Positions 45,601 through 56,362 of a stretch of 64,000 bases of DNA are shown here, piece by piece. Both the position numbers and the translations under genes were made by a program. Within the stretch, counting starts at the first letter, position 1. The number at the start of each line of letters is the position of its first letter. This DNA comes from Brachynemurus nebulosus (lineage: Eukaryota > Arthropoda > Insecta > Neuroptera > Myrmeleontidae). Under the pieces are notes generated by a model. That model worked only from the letters and a program-made list of their open reading frames with translations. It was not told the origin of the DNA and did not search any database. The stretch covers positions 29,318,108-29,382,107 of the forward strand of contig JAPWDM010000005.1 in the NCBI GenBank assembly GCA_035578155.1. The letters run 5' to 3'.

Positions 45601-47315
45601 TCAAAATAACTAATATTAATTAAAAATACGCTACTAATGGGGTGTGGCACACAGCTTCCTTGTACTCGTAAAAGCACCTTGGTAATTTAATGCCCAATAT
45701 ATCTTTGTATAATGTAATATAGGTACTCATATATAAATTAATAAAAATAAATAAACAAAACGATTCATAAAAAATTGAGCGAAGTAGGACTAGCAGTAAA
45801 TAAGATATTGACATTTAATGGAATTTCATGGTAGCGCCCTGGATACTATTACTCCGAATGCAATGAAATTTGTAGGGGACCATCTAGGAACCAGACCGCA
45901 TAATTTCTGACAATTTCATAAAAAATTATTGAATAGTTCAGAAGTTAAAGCCAATTTAGTATATTAATGGAATGACATGGTAGCGGCGTAGCTACCGTTA
46001 TTCAGATTTCGATTAAATTCATAGGGGACCATCTAGGAACCAAACTGCATAATTTCTGAAAATTCCAATAAAAACAATCGAATAGTTCAGAAGTTATGCC
46101 ACTTGGTGCAAACTGGCGACACACAGACGGACGGATGGACAGACACCAAACCAAAATTGATCAGGAAGCTCTAAAACGTAAAATGTGCGTAAAAAAATTT
46201 ATTTTGGAGGGAAAAAATGTTTTATTTTTCAAAAGTGATCACAATGCTTCCGCTACTTTAGTAGTCTGAGAAGCAATAATAAATAAATATAAATAATAAG
46301 TTGACAAATAATTTTTTTTAAAAAATATATACATATATGATGGAAATATGCAACAGTGACAGCGATTTCTCAAATACACCTTTAGTTATTTCTGAAGCTG
46401 CAAAAATTATAACATTAAAATAAATCTTAACGTCCATTATTATTTTTTCAAGTATTTTTTAAATAAAACGAATATATTTTATAAGATTGTAGAAAAAATG
46501 ATGTGTAATTCGAGCACAAAATGACATTGCCGCTCTCATGAGAATGACGTGCTTCGCCGGGCAGCGTCGCGCGTCAACTTTCTCAATCGAGCGACAATGT
46601 ACCACTTTGCGCTCTTAATATACAAATAACTATTGCAACTAAGCTAAAATGTTGTAACTAAAAGAGTTTAACATGTTTCATTTTTTTATTTGCAAAAAAA
46701 TATATGCCGGTAAAGGCGTTAATTGATAAAATTTTATACCATAAACTTCTAAAATGCTAGCATCGCCCTCTACATGTCCGACAAGTATTAGATTATCGGA
46801 AGGTTTTATTTCATCATCTTCTTTTTCACTATCGTCATCATCATCATTTAATTGTGCTGGAGGATCTTGGGTGTCGTACAAGGCAATATCTCCGATACCG
46901 AGGACAGCATCTCGTTCATCTTTTTCGTTATCGTAATTGCTCAGGTTGAATTCGTCGTCAGTTACCATTCTATTTCCAGTGTTGCTTGATTCAGTGGCAT
47001 TTTCCTCGTCAGAAGAACTCTCCTCTCCGCGTTCTGCATCACTAAAAAATTTGAAGAATATTTAATTTTCTTTGAGTTTGGTTTATAAAAGTTAAATAAT
47101 TTAAATTACTTCAAATTATCCTTTGCTTTTTTAATAATTTCCGCAAGTTCTCGTTCATTTAAGATAACCTAAAACCCACAATTAGAAAATAAAATATTGT
47201 GTCTGCCAAAAAATTCAATTATTGTTACTTTATCTGGTATTGCTTTTGCGACACCCTGACGGACCCATTTCAAACAAGGAATCAAATTTACAGACGGTTG
47301 TTCGTCTTCTTCCAT
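38972..47315 (-). CDS. Pwp1: PWP1 WD-repeat protein
   Basis: Five exons join in phase to 485 aa: 47315-47229, 47168-47110, 47041-46740, 40052-39120, 39048-38972. Human PWP1 is about 500 aa. The family acts in the nucleolus in ribosomal RNA production and chromatin regulation. The N-terminus has the signature LKWVRQGVAKAIPDK, then an acidic region and IKPSDNLILVGHVEGD. Exon 4 carries YVHHDFLLP, a basic KKQKKKKKQK insert and the WD repeats: IEVWDLD, VLLWDL, RVFDCR, FLTYIDCR and ICTWDL. The exon 3/exon 4 junction restores V-Y-N-E across a 6687-nt intron, which matches the family at that position. That intron holds a LINE fragment and several hAT elements, all antisense or non-coding with respect to PWP1. 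The other introns are 60-71 nt. Confidence 0.95.
40446..42686 (+). mobile_element. 5'-truncated LINE (non-LTR retrotransposon)
   Basis: The element carries a reverse-transcriptase ORF, a short 3' UTR and a long (TA)n tail. A 17-bp AT-rich direct repeat (40429-40445 and 42687-42703) fits a target duplication at both ends. No endonuclease domain is present, so the 5' part is missing. It lies antisense in PWP1 intron 3. The direct repeat is low-complexity, so the exact borders carry some doubt. Confidence 0.85.
40497..42506 (+). CDS. LINE reverse transcriptase, 5'-truncated ORF2-like
   Basis: An uninterrupted frame of 669 codons from a GTG at 40497; the frame is open further upstream to about 40440, so this start is only where the fragment begins. 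RT motifs in order: RKSPGQDGIRNEVYK, FRGISLV, NQAGFRVGRG, the first catalytic aspartate in FIDIRRAFD, RISRGVLQGEILSPLLF, the catalytic YADD box in LLAYADDIVLLA, and SDYLGIKF. The C-terminus has a cysteine/histidine cluster (PCSLC...H...C) usual in LINE ORF2 products. No apurinic-type endonuclease domain precedes it. Clade not determined; jockey/I-like arrangement is a guess. Lack of stops over 2 kb suggests recent insertion or a nearby active family. Confidence 0.9.
   Translation: MWEEYYSDLFDQHVAQYKLLFFDCLHPQLDSVITFEELESSLRKCKNRKSPGQDGIRNEVYKNLPANWKKNLLDLLNLILTTETCPKAWSQLETVMLHKKGDAMNPCNFRGISLVNTDLKIFTQILYNRLATWTEMNNVLPENQAGFRVGRGCLDHIFTLSTLVQNSIRLKGGRLYAIFIDIRRAFDSVCHQKLWNKLFTLGVSGKMIRIMANLYSNAKTVIRTSQGYTSEIRISRGVLQGEILSPLLFAIYIYDLEIKLRNEGFKGADIDELHDVLLLAYADDIVLLANSPYDAQMKLNAINQYFKNHDLEINVSKTKAVIFKKNGRPGKKLNLCIENQQIEVATESDYLGIKFTNSGIFYRQTTSAILKGKRVMNRVKDIICKSKTNSWECKEKLYDSIIVPTVLYAAEIWGLRYSNELEIIQSTFFKNIFGLPKNVPNYILRSELGINHLELKILAAALNWVRKINDMNDTRLPKIGFLRLIKLNKWEGNLSNYNWYTQLVYMLKKIDSDHLLREEHLHLLNDNIKEILDKYANYLFTRDIKRIDVSSYNIIYKDLKTVIGYEPYLNLPEQQQKINLVCRLRTANWRYVKIYHGQKNVVIGDVPCSLCGMGELLDIYHFLLSCPRLDYLRIKYLSTYASIFEILQIENQQHLNNLFNYVISAINLA
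42608..42694. repeat. (TA)n tail of the LINE
   Basis: About 43 TA units follow AATAAAG at the LINE 3' end and run into the downstream target duplication. Confidence 0.9.
43039..44237. mobile_element. hAT MITE in PWP1 intron 3
   Basis: Flanks ATGTCCAC (43031-43038) and ATGCCCAC (44238-44245) match at 7 of 8. Ends TAGTGTTGGGTCGCAC and, complemented, TAGTGTTGGGTCGAAGC. AAAAGAGTC and GTGTGCTAGCACAC blocks crowd both ends. The 1199-bp element has no transposase; its ORFs lie in the repetitive ends. Confidence 0.88.
44476..45249. mobile_element. Probable older hAT MITE
   Basis: Ends TAGAGATGTAAAATTACC and, complemented, TAGTGATGTGAGTCTGG; GGTAATATTACC-type blocks fill both ends. Flanks ACTACGAT and ATTATGAC differ at three positions, all C/T transitions, consistent with a decayed duplication. 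The interior 44750-45050 is repeat X, also seen at 21290 and 31740. Confidence 0.65.
45440..46615. repeat. Possible inverted-end element
   Basis: AAGTAGTACTTTGTCGCTCG near 45450 reappears inverted near 46600 (complement AAGTGGTACATTGTCGCTCG). It may frame one element containing the direct duplication. Borders unresolved. Confidence 0.35.
45815..46112 (+). repeat. Direct duplication, two units of about 149 bp
   Basis: Both units share TTAATGGAAT, CATGGTAGCG, AGGGGACCATCTAGGAACCA, ATAATTTCTGA and GAATAGTTCAGAAGTTA. The second is followed by a GGACGGATGGACAGAC-type tail, resembling the 3' end of an unidentified repeat. Confidence 0.8.
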
Positions 47316-47906
47316 TTTTTAAAAATTTTCAATGAATTTTCCCACGTGTAGAACATGTGTTCTTTTTAAGTTGGTGATACTTGTCAAGTCTTATGTCAAA
47401 CATGACAAGCAGCGTTGCCAGATTAGTAGTCAAGATTTAATAAAACGAAACATTTCTTTCAGTGAAAACTGCTTGTGAAAATTTTGGAAAAATAAGTATA
47501 TTTTAAACATTTTAAAAACAAATTTAATACAAATTATTATAAATTTTGAATTACAGTAATTTTGAAATATGTTATTAAAGAATATGGAACAAACCAAATG
47601 TACTGAATACGCAAGCGCTTTAGATTAAATGTGGATTAAATTAAGTCACTCAGTAGAGATGAGCGATAGTAATTGATGTTTTTTGAAAAAACATCGATGT
47701 TTTTTGTCGATTTTTTAAAAAATCGAAACATCGATGGTCGATGGAATTTACTAAATCATCGACATCGTCGAGCCGGAAGTAAATTTAAAATTTTGTTTCA
47801 TTTAATTTTGTTCTGTAAATTTCATCATTAAAATCAATTATTTTAATTACTTAAATAAAGAATAAATTGAAAATTTTTAATTAATGCTATTGTATGTTTA
47901 TTTTAA

Positions 47907-48281
47907 CCTCGCCATTACCAATGTACAATATATTGTACATCAAATTTAGGTTATGTTAACATGATTTTTTAATTAAGAAATAATTAAAAACTCAGGCTTT
48001 TTACACAATCAATGATATAAAATATCTACATACTTATATCTATGAGCAGTTACCATAAAGTTCCATTCAACGTCACTAGATGGGTACACTCCTTATTTCT
48101 TATTTCATTGATTGTGTGAAAAACCTTAATATTATTTAAAATTACTAAATTATGCTTATTTAAAGATGTAAGATTAAAAATTTTAATTAAAATAAACGCT
48201 TGTTTAAATATTTGTCCAGTATGATGGACAAAAGTATACTGATTGACATAAAAAGATTTTGAAAAATCAGTAGCGAATAAG
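47907..48281. mobile_element. TTAA-flanked MITE, copy B
   Basis: TTAA at 47903-47906 and 48282-48285. Homologous to 14205-14400 plus the right end at 14750-14770, including the ATGTACAATATATTGTACAT palindrome. It is interrupted by a small MITE at 47995-48125. Confidence 0.75.
47995..48125. mobile_element. Small MITE (about 130 bp) inside copy B
   Basis: Inverted ends GGCTTTTTACACAATCAATGA and, complemented, GGTTTTTCACACAATCAATGA. Copy A at 14288-14305 is the empty site: there TTAAAAAC runs straight into TTCTTAATATTAT. Confidence 0.75.
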
Positions 48282-49808
48282 TTAAATATAACTTTTTGCT
48301 GGTTTTCAACATCGATGTCAACAATCGATGTTTCGATATTTTTATAAGAACATCGATGGTTCGATGACGAAAAATTAAAAAAATCGATAGTCCAATGTCG
48401 ACATTGCCCATTCCTAAGTTCAACAGGCAAGCGACGCAAGCTTCGCAAACTATTGACGCAAAAGTATGTATTGATTTTTTAATTTCAAAGTAGAGATAAT
48501 TCTTGTGGCATCGTACAAAGCCGCCATTAATTCCTTTATATTTTAACGCTAGCAGAAGACGCATATGACGCATATCAAAAATTTTATATTAAACTAAAAG
48601 AGTAATTTAGTGATTTATAAAATATTTTTTTCGTTCACTATTAAGTGCTAATATTCAGGAAATATTTAAATTAATTAAAAATACAAATTTATAACGAATT
48701 TTGAGTGATTTTCATCAAGTTTTATTTCTGAGGTAAGTACATTTTACTTTATCTTCCGGGATATTTTCAAGTTTTATTTGATGTGAGATTTAATCAAGAA
48801 AATTAATCTAAAATTGAAAAAATCAATATTTTTTTAAATTTACATTTTGAAATGAAAGATGAATTTCAAAATAATAGGAAATTTTTTTAATGTGAAAGAA
48901 CCGGTCAATTGAACAAGGTCACAAATTATTAAAAAGTACATATTATTGGAAAGTTCATAATTTATGTACCTTTTGTGTCTTTCTAACGGAAGGTGTTGGA
49001 CATGTCAGCGTATTCAGAAGTCCATTAAAATGGCGTCTATTGCGTTTTCGCATACATATTGGAATTTATAAAATTAAAACTTCAACAGGAACGTATTTGA
49101 GATTCTGAGTGGATCATTACGCTAGGACAGTTTCACAGATTTGTGAAAATTAGGATTTTAATGTAAAAATATCTGGTGTACCAAAAATATTTATTTTTTA
49201 GTTGAATTTAATGAGGAGCAAATTGTAACTTAAAGATTTCTTATAATTATCGTTTTTTGGAACTAAAAACTTCAAAAGAGCTTTGCACACATCTTACAAA
49301 AAAATCTTTTAGTTGTTGATTTAATTCAAATTTTCTCGAAAAATTAGAAATTATTAAGTAAAAGGAGGAAGTGAGATGGTTGCAGGGTTCTTTTTTAAAA
49401 CATTTTGTATACCTACTCTTAATTTTTTTTACTTATTCTTTAATTTTTATTATATGATTTCTTATTGATATCGTTTTTCTGTCTCAAATGTAAACATCGT
49501 GTTTTGAAAATACGGCGTTTTTTTTGTTATTTCTAAATATGTATACTTTTGAGAATACTGAGAGGAAAATGTATACAAAAAATGATTTTAAATTTAGGCA
49601 ATATTTTAGTATAGTACTACTTTTATACTTTTTAAGGGCAAAAGTATACAAATGAAAGATGCTTATAATTTTATGTTGAGTTGGGTTTAAATTTTAATTT
49701 TTTCCTTAAAGTAGCAATTTTTTTTTGAGTTAGGAATTTGAAGCATATTATGAAGGGTCACAATTCAGTTGTGCAAACTTATGTTAAAAATATGATTTAC
49801 TACTAAAA

Positions 49809-50148
49809 TAAAGTGACCAGACGTCCTGATTTTGGCGGGATAGTCCTGTGTCTCGCCGATTTTTAAAAATGTCCCGCTTTTTAGAAAATATCTGCATTTC
49901 TTATTTTAAATGTAATTGAGGTTTTTTTTTTTTTACTCGTCAGTTATTTTTTAAGAGAAAGTTCATAAAGTTCCCTATTTTAAATGTAATTGACGTTTTA
50001 TTTTTGCTCGTCAGTTATTTTTTAAGAGAAAGTTCGAAAGAAAAATTAAGATTTTCTTTTTTTCAAGCAAAAGGTGAGGGCGGCATTTTTCACGGTGCCT
50101 TTCATCCCATTTGTCCCGCTTTGTCTCAATGAAAATCTGGTCACTTTA
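49809..50148. mobile_element. hAT MITE (340 bp) with perfect target duplication
   Basis: Perfect 8-bp duplication TACTAAAA at 49801-49808 and 50149-50156. Ends TAAAGTGACCAGACGTCC and, complemented, TAAAGTGACCAGATTTTC. Two internal direct copies of a TTTTAAATGTAATTGA...TTTTTTAAGAGAAAGTTC unit of about 68 bp. Confidence 0.92.
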
Positions 50149-50156
50149 TACTAAAA

Positions 50157-51042
50157 AAAAAGTAAAATTATTTCTATATGAAAGTATGCTTTTAATTAAT
50201 GCTCGGTTCACACCAGATACAGAAAAATTTTCTTCAAAAGATATTTGAAAGTGTAACGTTTAATGTTATTATTTTGCCATAACAAAATGGAAAAACTAGA
50301 CAAACAAAAAATGTGTCTTGGGCATGTTTGATTTGAAGATCACTAGACTTTATTGATATATTTTTTTATACTTTTTTTTCAAATATAGTAGGGTATCAGT
50401 TTTGTCTAAAAGAAACTTCTCCATAGAGATACGTGGAGAACATATTTTCGGATCACGTTTTGGATCTGTTTTAAAAAGAAAATTATGGAATGCATATAAA
50501 TTGAATGTGAACCACAGAACATTATGTGAACAATTGAGAACGGTTCTGCTATATGTATACTCTTGTTATATTATACACAGGAGCGTAACAACTACAAATA
50601 TGCAGGGGGGTCCAACAAAAATTTAAATAAACCAGTTTTTTGATAACGCAATTCTCTGATAACATTGGAAAATGTTATCGAAAATGTCGTCTCAAAAAAT
50701 TCGATTTTCAAATAAAATAAGTAGACCACTCAAAATTTTACTTTTCAATATAAATAAAATGAAAGAAAATTTACGTAATTTTATGAGGAGTCCACGTAAT
50801 TTTAGGGGATCTGGACCTCTTTGACACCCCGGTTGTTGCGCTGCTGATTATGCATATCATAAAATATGCTTGCAGTACTCATTTAAGTAGTTCATTACGT
50901 AGTTACCGTAATATTATGTGTCTAGTACACATTTCTTCGTATTATAAGGTTTATTGAAATATTTTGCGAGGTGTACTTTTAGTTCTACCAACAATTTGTT
51001 TATTTTTTTTTTTTTAAAGTAATGAATTATGAAATATACGTA
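50157..51042. other. AT-rich DNA, nothing recognised
   Basis: A 74-codon ORF at 50402-50626 has no recognisable content and lies in AT-rich surroundings; I do not call it. Confidence 0.45.
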
Positions 51043-51210
51043 GGGTAAAAGACCCCATTGTCGATCGGGGTTATAAGTCCGAACAGTTTTGACATATATA
51101 TCTTAATGAAGTTATTTCTAAAAGAAACCTTTGATAAAAAAAATTATTATTAATTGATTATTTTTCAATTTAAATTCACCTCACATTTAATGCCTCCTCA
51201 CTTAATTTAA

Positions 51211-51297
<87 letters not shown>

Positions 51298-52376
51298 ACA
51301 ATTTTTGTTGAATTCGTGAATTTTTAATATGATGGATGATCATTATTCAAAACACATGAGTTATAAATTGTAACATTTTTCACCGAATTTTTAAAGTTAT
51401 TAGCATAATAAAAGTATACAAATAATTGTTATTAGTCCACTTAAGAGATTAGGATAGCTAAATTAAATTTTATATGCGTTGAATATTATTTGTATGACTG
51501 CTTCTTCTTGGGATCCGAGTTTTAGAGTTGGGTACCGCATTTTGAGAATTATATATTGCATATCTATTTTATAAACATTTTTAATTAATTTTTGGGTTTA
51601 AAACACTTAACTAACCGTTTTTATAATTTTACTTTAATATTTTATTTATTTCAGAACGTAAAATCAATTGAAAAATAATTAATATTGAATTAAAACTTCC
51701 AAATTGTTATTTATATATTATCAAATAAAAACGTCAAACATAATATGTATGATATGTATTAGATCTGAAACGACACATAGAGATACAATATAAACTTAAT
51801 TTAACTGTTTAAAAATTCACAATGGTTAACGGCTAAGTCAAAACTTACACAATGTTTTTTTAAAACATCAGCAGAGAGCGAAACGAAATTGTGATTTTAG
51901 TGGTTTATTTTATCGAATATTTAAACCATTCTTGGCTTTTGCTTTGACGTTCTATGTTTCACTAGATGTCACTCTATGATAATACTCTATGACATAGAGC
52001 CTCACCTAGTAGTGGATAGAGTGTCAAAGTGGCTGGAAGAGAATGGTTCAAATATTCGATAGTAGAAGATTTGTAGTACTGTATGTCATGTACGTTAATG
52101 CGCGATTTTTCATAGGGGTCAGTGTATTGATCTTTCAAAGGAGGTTAATATATTCTGTCCGTTTTTTCATAGACGTCAACAAATTATAAAACAAAAACAT
52201 TAATAAATCAAAATTTTTGGGTTATATTTTCTTAAAAACATATCCATTGGATTAAAAAAACTTGGTTTCATACTTATTAAGAAAAAAAAAATGGGTGTTT
52301 TGTTTATTTTTTAATTTTTTTAAGCTAATTTAATGATACAGCTAAAAATAGTGATCGGTCATCGGGTCTCTTACCC
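51043..52376. mobile_element. Tc1/mariner-like MITE family W, copy 1
   Basis: TA at 51041-51042 and 52377-52378. Ends GGGTAAAAGACCCCATTG and, complemented, GGGTAAGAGACCCGATGACC. Shares with copy 2 the block GTCCGAACAGTTTTGACAT, the (TA)n tract and a right part with CATTGGATTAAAAAAA. It carries extra sequence (about 51330-51910) and an internal foldback at 51912-52062 that copy 2 has only in part. Confidence 0.85.
51212..51294. repeat. (TA)n tract inside family W copy 1
   Basis: About 41 TA units at the same position in the element as the tract in copy 2. Confidence 0.95.
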
Positions 52377-52652
52377 TATATATCTTTAATATTTGTGTTA
52401 CAAAGTTTCCAAAAATGATGTTATATGTATACTTGAAATTAATTAAAAGTGGTATGACGCCATAAAACAAATGCAACAAATGAAGCAAAATTAGGCGAAC
52501 CTAGTTTTTTGTTTCTTTTCTATTTTGTCATATATTAGAATCACTATAGTAATTTGGTGTTGTACGTCTGATTTGTTGATGACGTCATACAACTTTAATT
52601 TGAAGTACCGTAAGATGGAATGACATTGCTCCACTTATTTCTTTTCAAAATA

Positions 52653-52831
52653 ACGTAAAAGCCCCTATTCCGGAACGCAATTATATGTCCGAACAGTTTT
52701 GACATTTATATATTAATGAAGTTACTTCTGAAAGAAACCTCTGATAACAAAAATTATTGTTAATAGAATGATTATTTTTCAACTTCAACTTAAATTCACC
52801 TCGCATTTAATGTTTCCTTACTTAATCAAAG

Positions 52832-52913
<82 letters not shown>

Positions 52914-53294
52914 CAATTTTTGATGAATACAGTATTTTTATCCTTTATTTACGTCTGATGCTTAAACCATTCTGTTTCCTACTTTGACGTCTAGATGTCA
53001 TTCTATGTGTCATATTACTCATATTACACGTCTGTTTGTATATCGGTTCCCAACTTCTAGTGTCATTAATATTTCTTTGTTTGGATATAGATGTCGACAT
53101 TCTGTAGAAGAAAAACATTAATAAGGAAAAATTTTTGGTTTGTATTTTTTGAAGAACATATTCATTGGATTAAAAAAAAACTTTCTTTCATGTTTATTTA
53201 AAAAAAAAATGGGTGTTTAATTTATTTGTTAATTTTTATAAGCCAGTTTAATTACACACCTAAAAATTGTGTTCCGGTATAGGAGCTTTTACGT
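52653..53294. mobile_element. Tc1/mariner-like MITE family W, copy 2
   Basis: TA at 52651-52652 and 53295-53296. Ends ACGTAAAAGCCCCTATTCC and, complemented, ACGTAAAAGCTCCTATACC. Same orientation as copy 1, 1.6 kb away, with the TA tract at 52833-52908. It appears to have landed next to an end of the 6419-7047 family (CCGTAAGATGGAATGAC at 52608). Confidence 0.85.
52833..52908. repeat. (TA)n tract inside family W copy 2
   Basis: About 38 TA units. Confidence 0.95.
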
Positions 53295-53296
53295 TA

Positions 53297-56200
53297 GTCT
53301 TATAAAAAATAAGTTTTGATATAATATCAGTCAAGAAACTATTTCAAATGTAGGATTACAAACATAACATGAATATAATCAATTATTCTGTGTTTTTAAA
53401 ATCATTTTTGAGCTGATGCAACCCACTGTTAAGCTGGTGCAAAGTAACCCCATTTTTCCTTTAAAAGTAATCTCAAAATTATAATGTATGATAAATTCAT
53501 AAATTTGGAGATGTTACTGTTTAGACGTTATAATTTGGAAGATAACTAGTTTCTCTACATAAATAGACCGTATTTAACTTCATATGATGTCTTCTTTTAC
53601 GAACCAAACAGCACTTTTTCTGAATAACAATTTTAGAAACAAAATTAAGGTATAAAGTTTTGCTTTGCTAACACAATCAAAAATGGCGGATAGAAAATTC
53701 ATTCTCATAAGGAATTCGACAGCTGGTACTACCTAGCGGAAAATACCAAAACTATTCGGAAATGATTATTGGTTTGTTCGCTAGATGGAGTTGAATCTTG
53801 GTACCAAAACTGGTACCCTACTGAAATTTACTACAATTTAAGGTTTTAAATTTTACTTACATAGAAATCAATGGGTACAATATTTTTTTAAATAAAAAAT
53901 TAGTTAATAAGAACACCATAGTTTTAGTGTTTTGTATATGGGGAAAGGGATAATTAAATATATATTATTTGTTGAATACATCAGATTTGGGATGAAGGGA
54001 AATGTTTTTGGAACACCATAATTCTTTAGATAATATTATATCAAAATTAGTACATTTTATGGTACTAAATATAAGTTTTAATTTAGTGTTTATAATACAT
54101 CTATGAATTTTTACTAGGTTTATATATTTTGCGACCTTGTTATAAAAATTACTTTGAACAGTCGAATTTATTTAAAAAAACTTTTGAAGCTGGAATACTT
54201 GTTGTCAAAATCGAATACGAATATGTTTAACTTTTTGGATTCCAACATCAGATCAACTTGAGATTTTTTTTTAAATCATCCAAGCATTTTATATTTCAAA
54301 TATTAACACAATTGACGGGTTTGGAATGCAGAGGGTTATACATAAATAACGTCGTTGAATACTTAAACCTTGAAGCGTTTTTAAAGCCAATACATAAATA
54401 TTTTTATTTTTACATTCTTATCGTGGAGCTATTAAAGAAGTATTTAAGATTTATATACCAGTAGTTAATCCTTAAAATAGGAAATTTTAATTGAAATGCT
54501 TGTATATTTCTTGAAATTTCTTAAAAATGAACTCAGTTTGGGTCGTATTTAATGATTTCTAAGGGATCCTCAATATAAGCTTGAGATTGAGGTACTTTGA
54601 TGCAAGTTTTTCTTATGATACAACTTATCTGTGTTTTACAATTTGATATGTCAATTCTGAAAAAGAATTTTTAAATTATATGCTTAATTTTAAGAAAAAA
54701 AATTGCTTCGTATTCTGCTAAATATAAATTAAGGGCCACATACAAATAATTAAACTACCTATAACGTATTTTATATACGAATGAATGCAGTTATTTGAAA
54801 CTATGCATTTTTAAACGAAGCCGAATTTTGAAGAGCAGTTTGATGTCATTTAAGTAAAATACATTAAGGGACATTTTATAAATGATATCAGTATAATTTG
54901 ACTTACGATTTAAGTACCAATTTTACTTATTCTAAAAAAAAATAATAAGTAATTTAACGAATAAAACGAGCTACAGATAAGATTTATATTACGTAACTTA
55001 AAGCTGACTAACAGCGGGATTTCTGTTTATGAGTTTTAACATAAGCGCATACTTAATGTCTTGGAAACTTGGAACAGATCTGTAGTAGAAAATTTTGTCT
55101 CATAATATCTAAATATTTCGATAAGCGTTTAAAAATACGAATTTTTTGCAATTTTTTATTAAAAGTGACTATTTAAATCAATGGTATCTTTAATTAATTC
55201 GAGTTGCCATTAATTAAAAATGTCACTTCTAATAAAAATTGTAGAAGAAAATATTTTAAAATAGTTGCTTTTTTAAAATGACGATTCTGTCTTTGCTTTG
55301 AAATTTTTATTTTTGTAAATATAATGATTGAGATGACAACGGCTTGCTGATACAACCTCGTAAGTGATTTATCGATTTTTCATTTATCCTGGAAATTTGC
55401 CCGAAGTTTACTCGTACTATTAATAAAAATACAAACTCCTATCACAGAATTAATATATTTTTAATTCTCCTCAATACGGTGTCAACAGAGCTTGTTGAAA
55501 AAAGTATTGAAATGAGTGATTTTATCATTAATTTTCCATCTGTAATTATAAATTCTGGGTGATCAGTTGTAAAGTTAATGTAAATAGCCAGGGAATAAAC
55601 CGAGCAACTTTTAAATAATAAAAGAAAAATTGCGCCATCTGCTATTTTCTAAATATTTCATTTTATTTGGGGAGTTATAAACCCGTATCTTATTAATAAA
55701 ACGATTTTTAATAGTAATTTATGTTACTTCTGAAATACGAGGTTATGTCAGAAAGCTATCCATATATGTATAACAGTGTTTTTAAAAAGATTCTTGAATT
55801 AAAAAGAATTTTATCTGATAATTTTGATAAATGATTAACTATGGAACATTAAATGGCAAATTGAAATTTAAACTCGTAAGCACGTAAACATAATTTTAAT
55901 ATAAACGACTTTAACTAATTTTAAATATTTTAAAAAAACATGATGTTTTATTTACTTTGATAAAAATTTTTAATGGCTACGAATTTCACTGACCTGAAAA
56001 TGTTTCGTCCAAAACTAGATACATAAAAAATACGAATTTTATTGTTACTAAGCGCCTGGAATAGTTGTGCAGAAATATTCATGGAATATGCAAGTACATC
56101 AAAATTGCAAAATATTAACGGTTGATTATTTTAGTATTTCTTCTTTTTAAGTTTATACATAATCAAAGACAACTGGTATATAAAATTTTTAAAAACTTCA

Positions 56201-56354
56201 TCTTTTAATTTTAAGAGAAATCTTTATTACAAGAACAAAAGAACAAATTACTCTGAAATAAGTAAATTTTTATTTTTTGAAAGTACTTATTTATATATTA
56301 AAAGCATTTAGGTATGTTAAAATAAGCAATTGTTTTCTATTTTTTCCCTTAAAG
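53297..56354. other. Upstream region of nonA, nothing else recognised
   Basis: About 3 kb of AT-rich DNA without clear terminal repeats or coding evidence. The ORF at 54258-54464 has no recognisable content. If the 5'-UTR intron proposal is right, all of this is intronic. Confidence 0.45.
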
Positions 56355-56362
56355 CGTACAAA

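Larger units (their letters stand above)
40053..46739 (-). other. PWP1 intron 3 (6687 nt), transposon-rich
   Basis: Donor GTATAA and acceptor TTATAG at the exon edges. From the acceptor side it holds a degenerate AATAAT trinucleotide run (40052-40082), a tandem pair of about 80-bp units (40090-40330, GGTTTACTTRAGA and ATGTTCCCAAAGTGATTTT twice), the LINE, two hAT MITEs and a direct duplication. Confidence 0.85.
47654..48416. mobile_element. hAT-like MITE upstream of PWP1, outer layer of a three-level nest
   Basis: Ends TAGAGATGAGCGATAG and, complemented, TAGGAATGGGCAATGTCG, with ACATCGATG-type blocks at both ends. No convincing 8-bp duplication. It contains the TTAA element at 47907-48281. 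ORFs at 48050-48573 cross it and are not genes. Confidence 0.65.
48732..56354 (+). other. Possible 5'-UTR intron of nonA
   Basis: A strong acceptor (TTTTTCCCTTAAAG, ending 56354) lies 8 nt before the nonA ATG. The consensus donor CTGAG|GTAAGTAC at 48732 is the best candidate partner, which would give a 7.6-kb 5'-UTR intron. The acceptor is seen; the pairing is a guess. Confidence 0.3.

Noticed and set aside
48050..48573. Minus-strand ORFs of 128-132 codons.
   Set aside because: They cross three nested MITEs and overlap each other in different frames.
54258..54464. 68-codon ORF upstream of nonA.
   Set aside because: AT-biased, no recognisable domain, no splice partner found.
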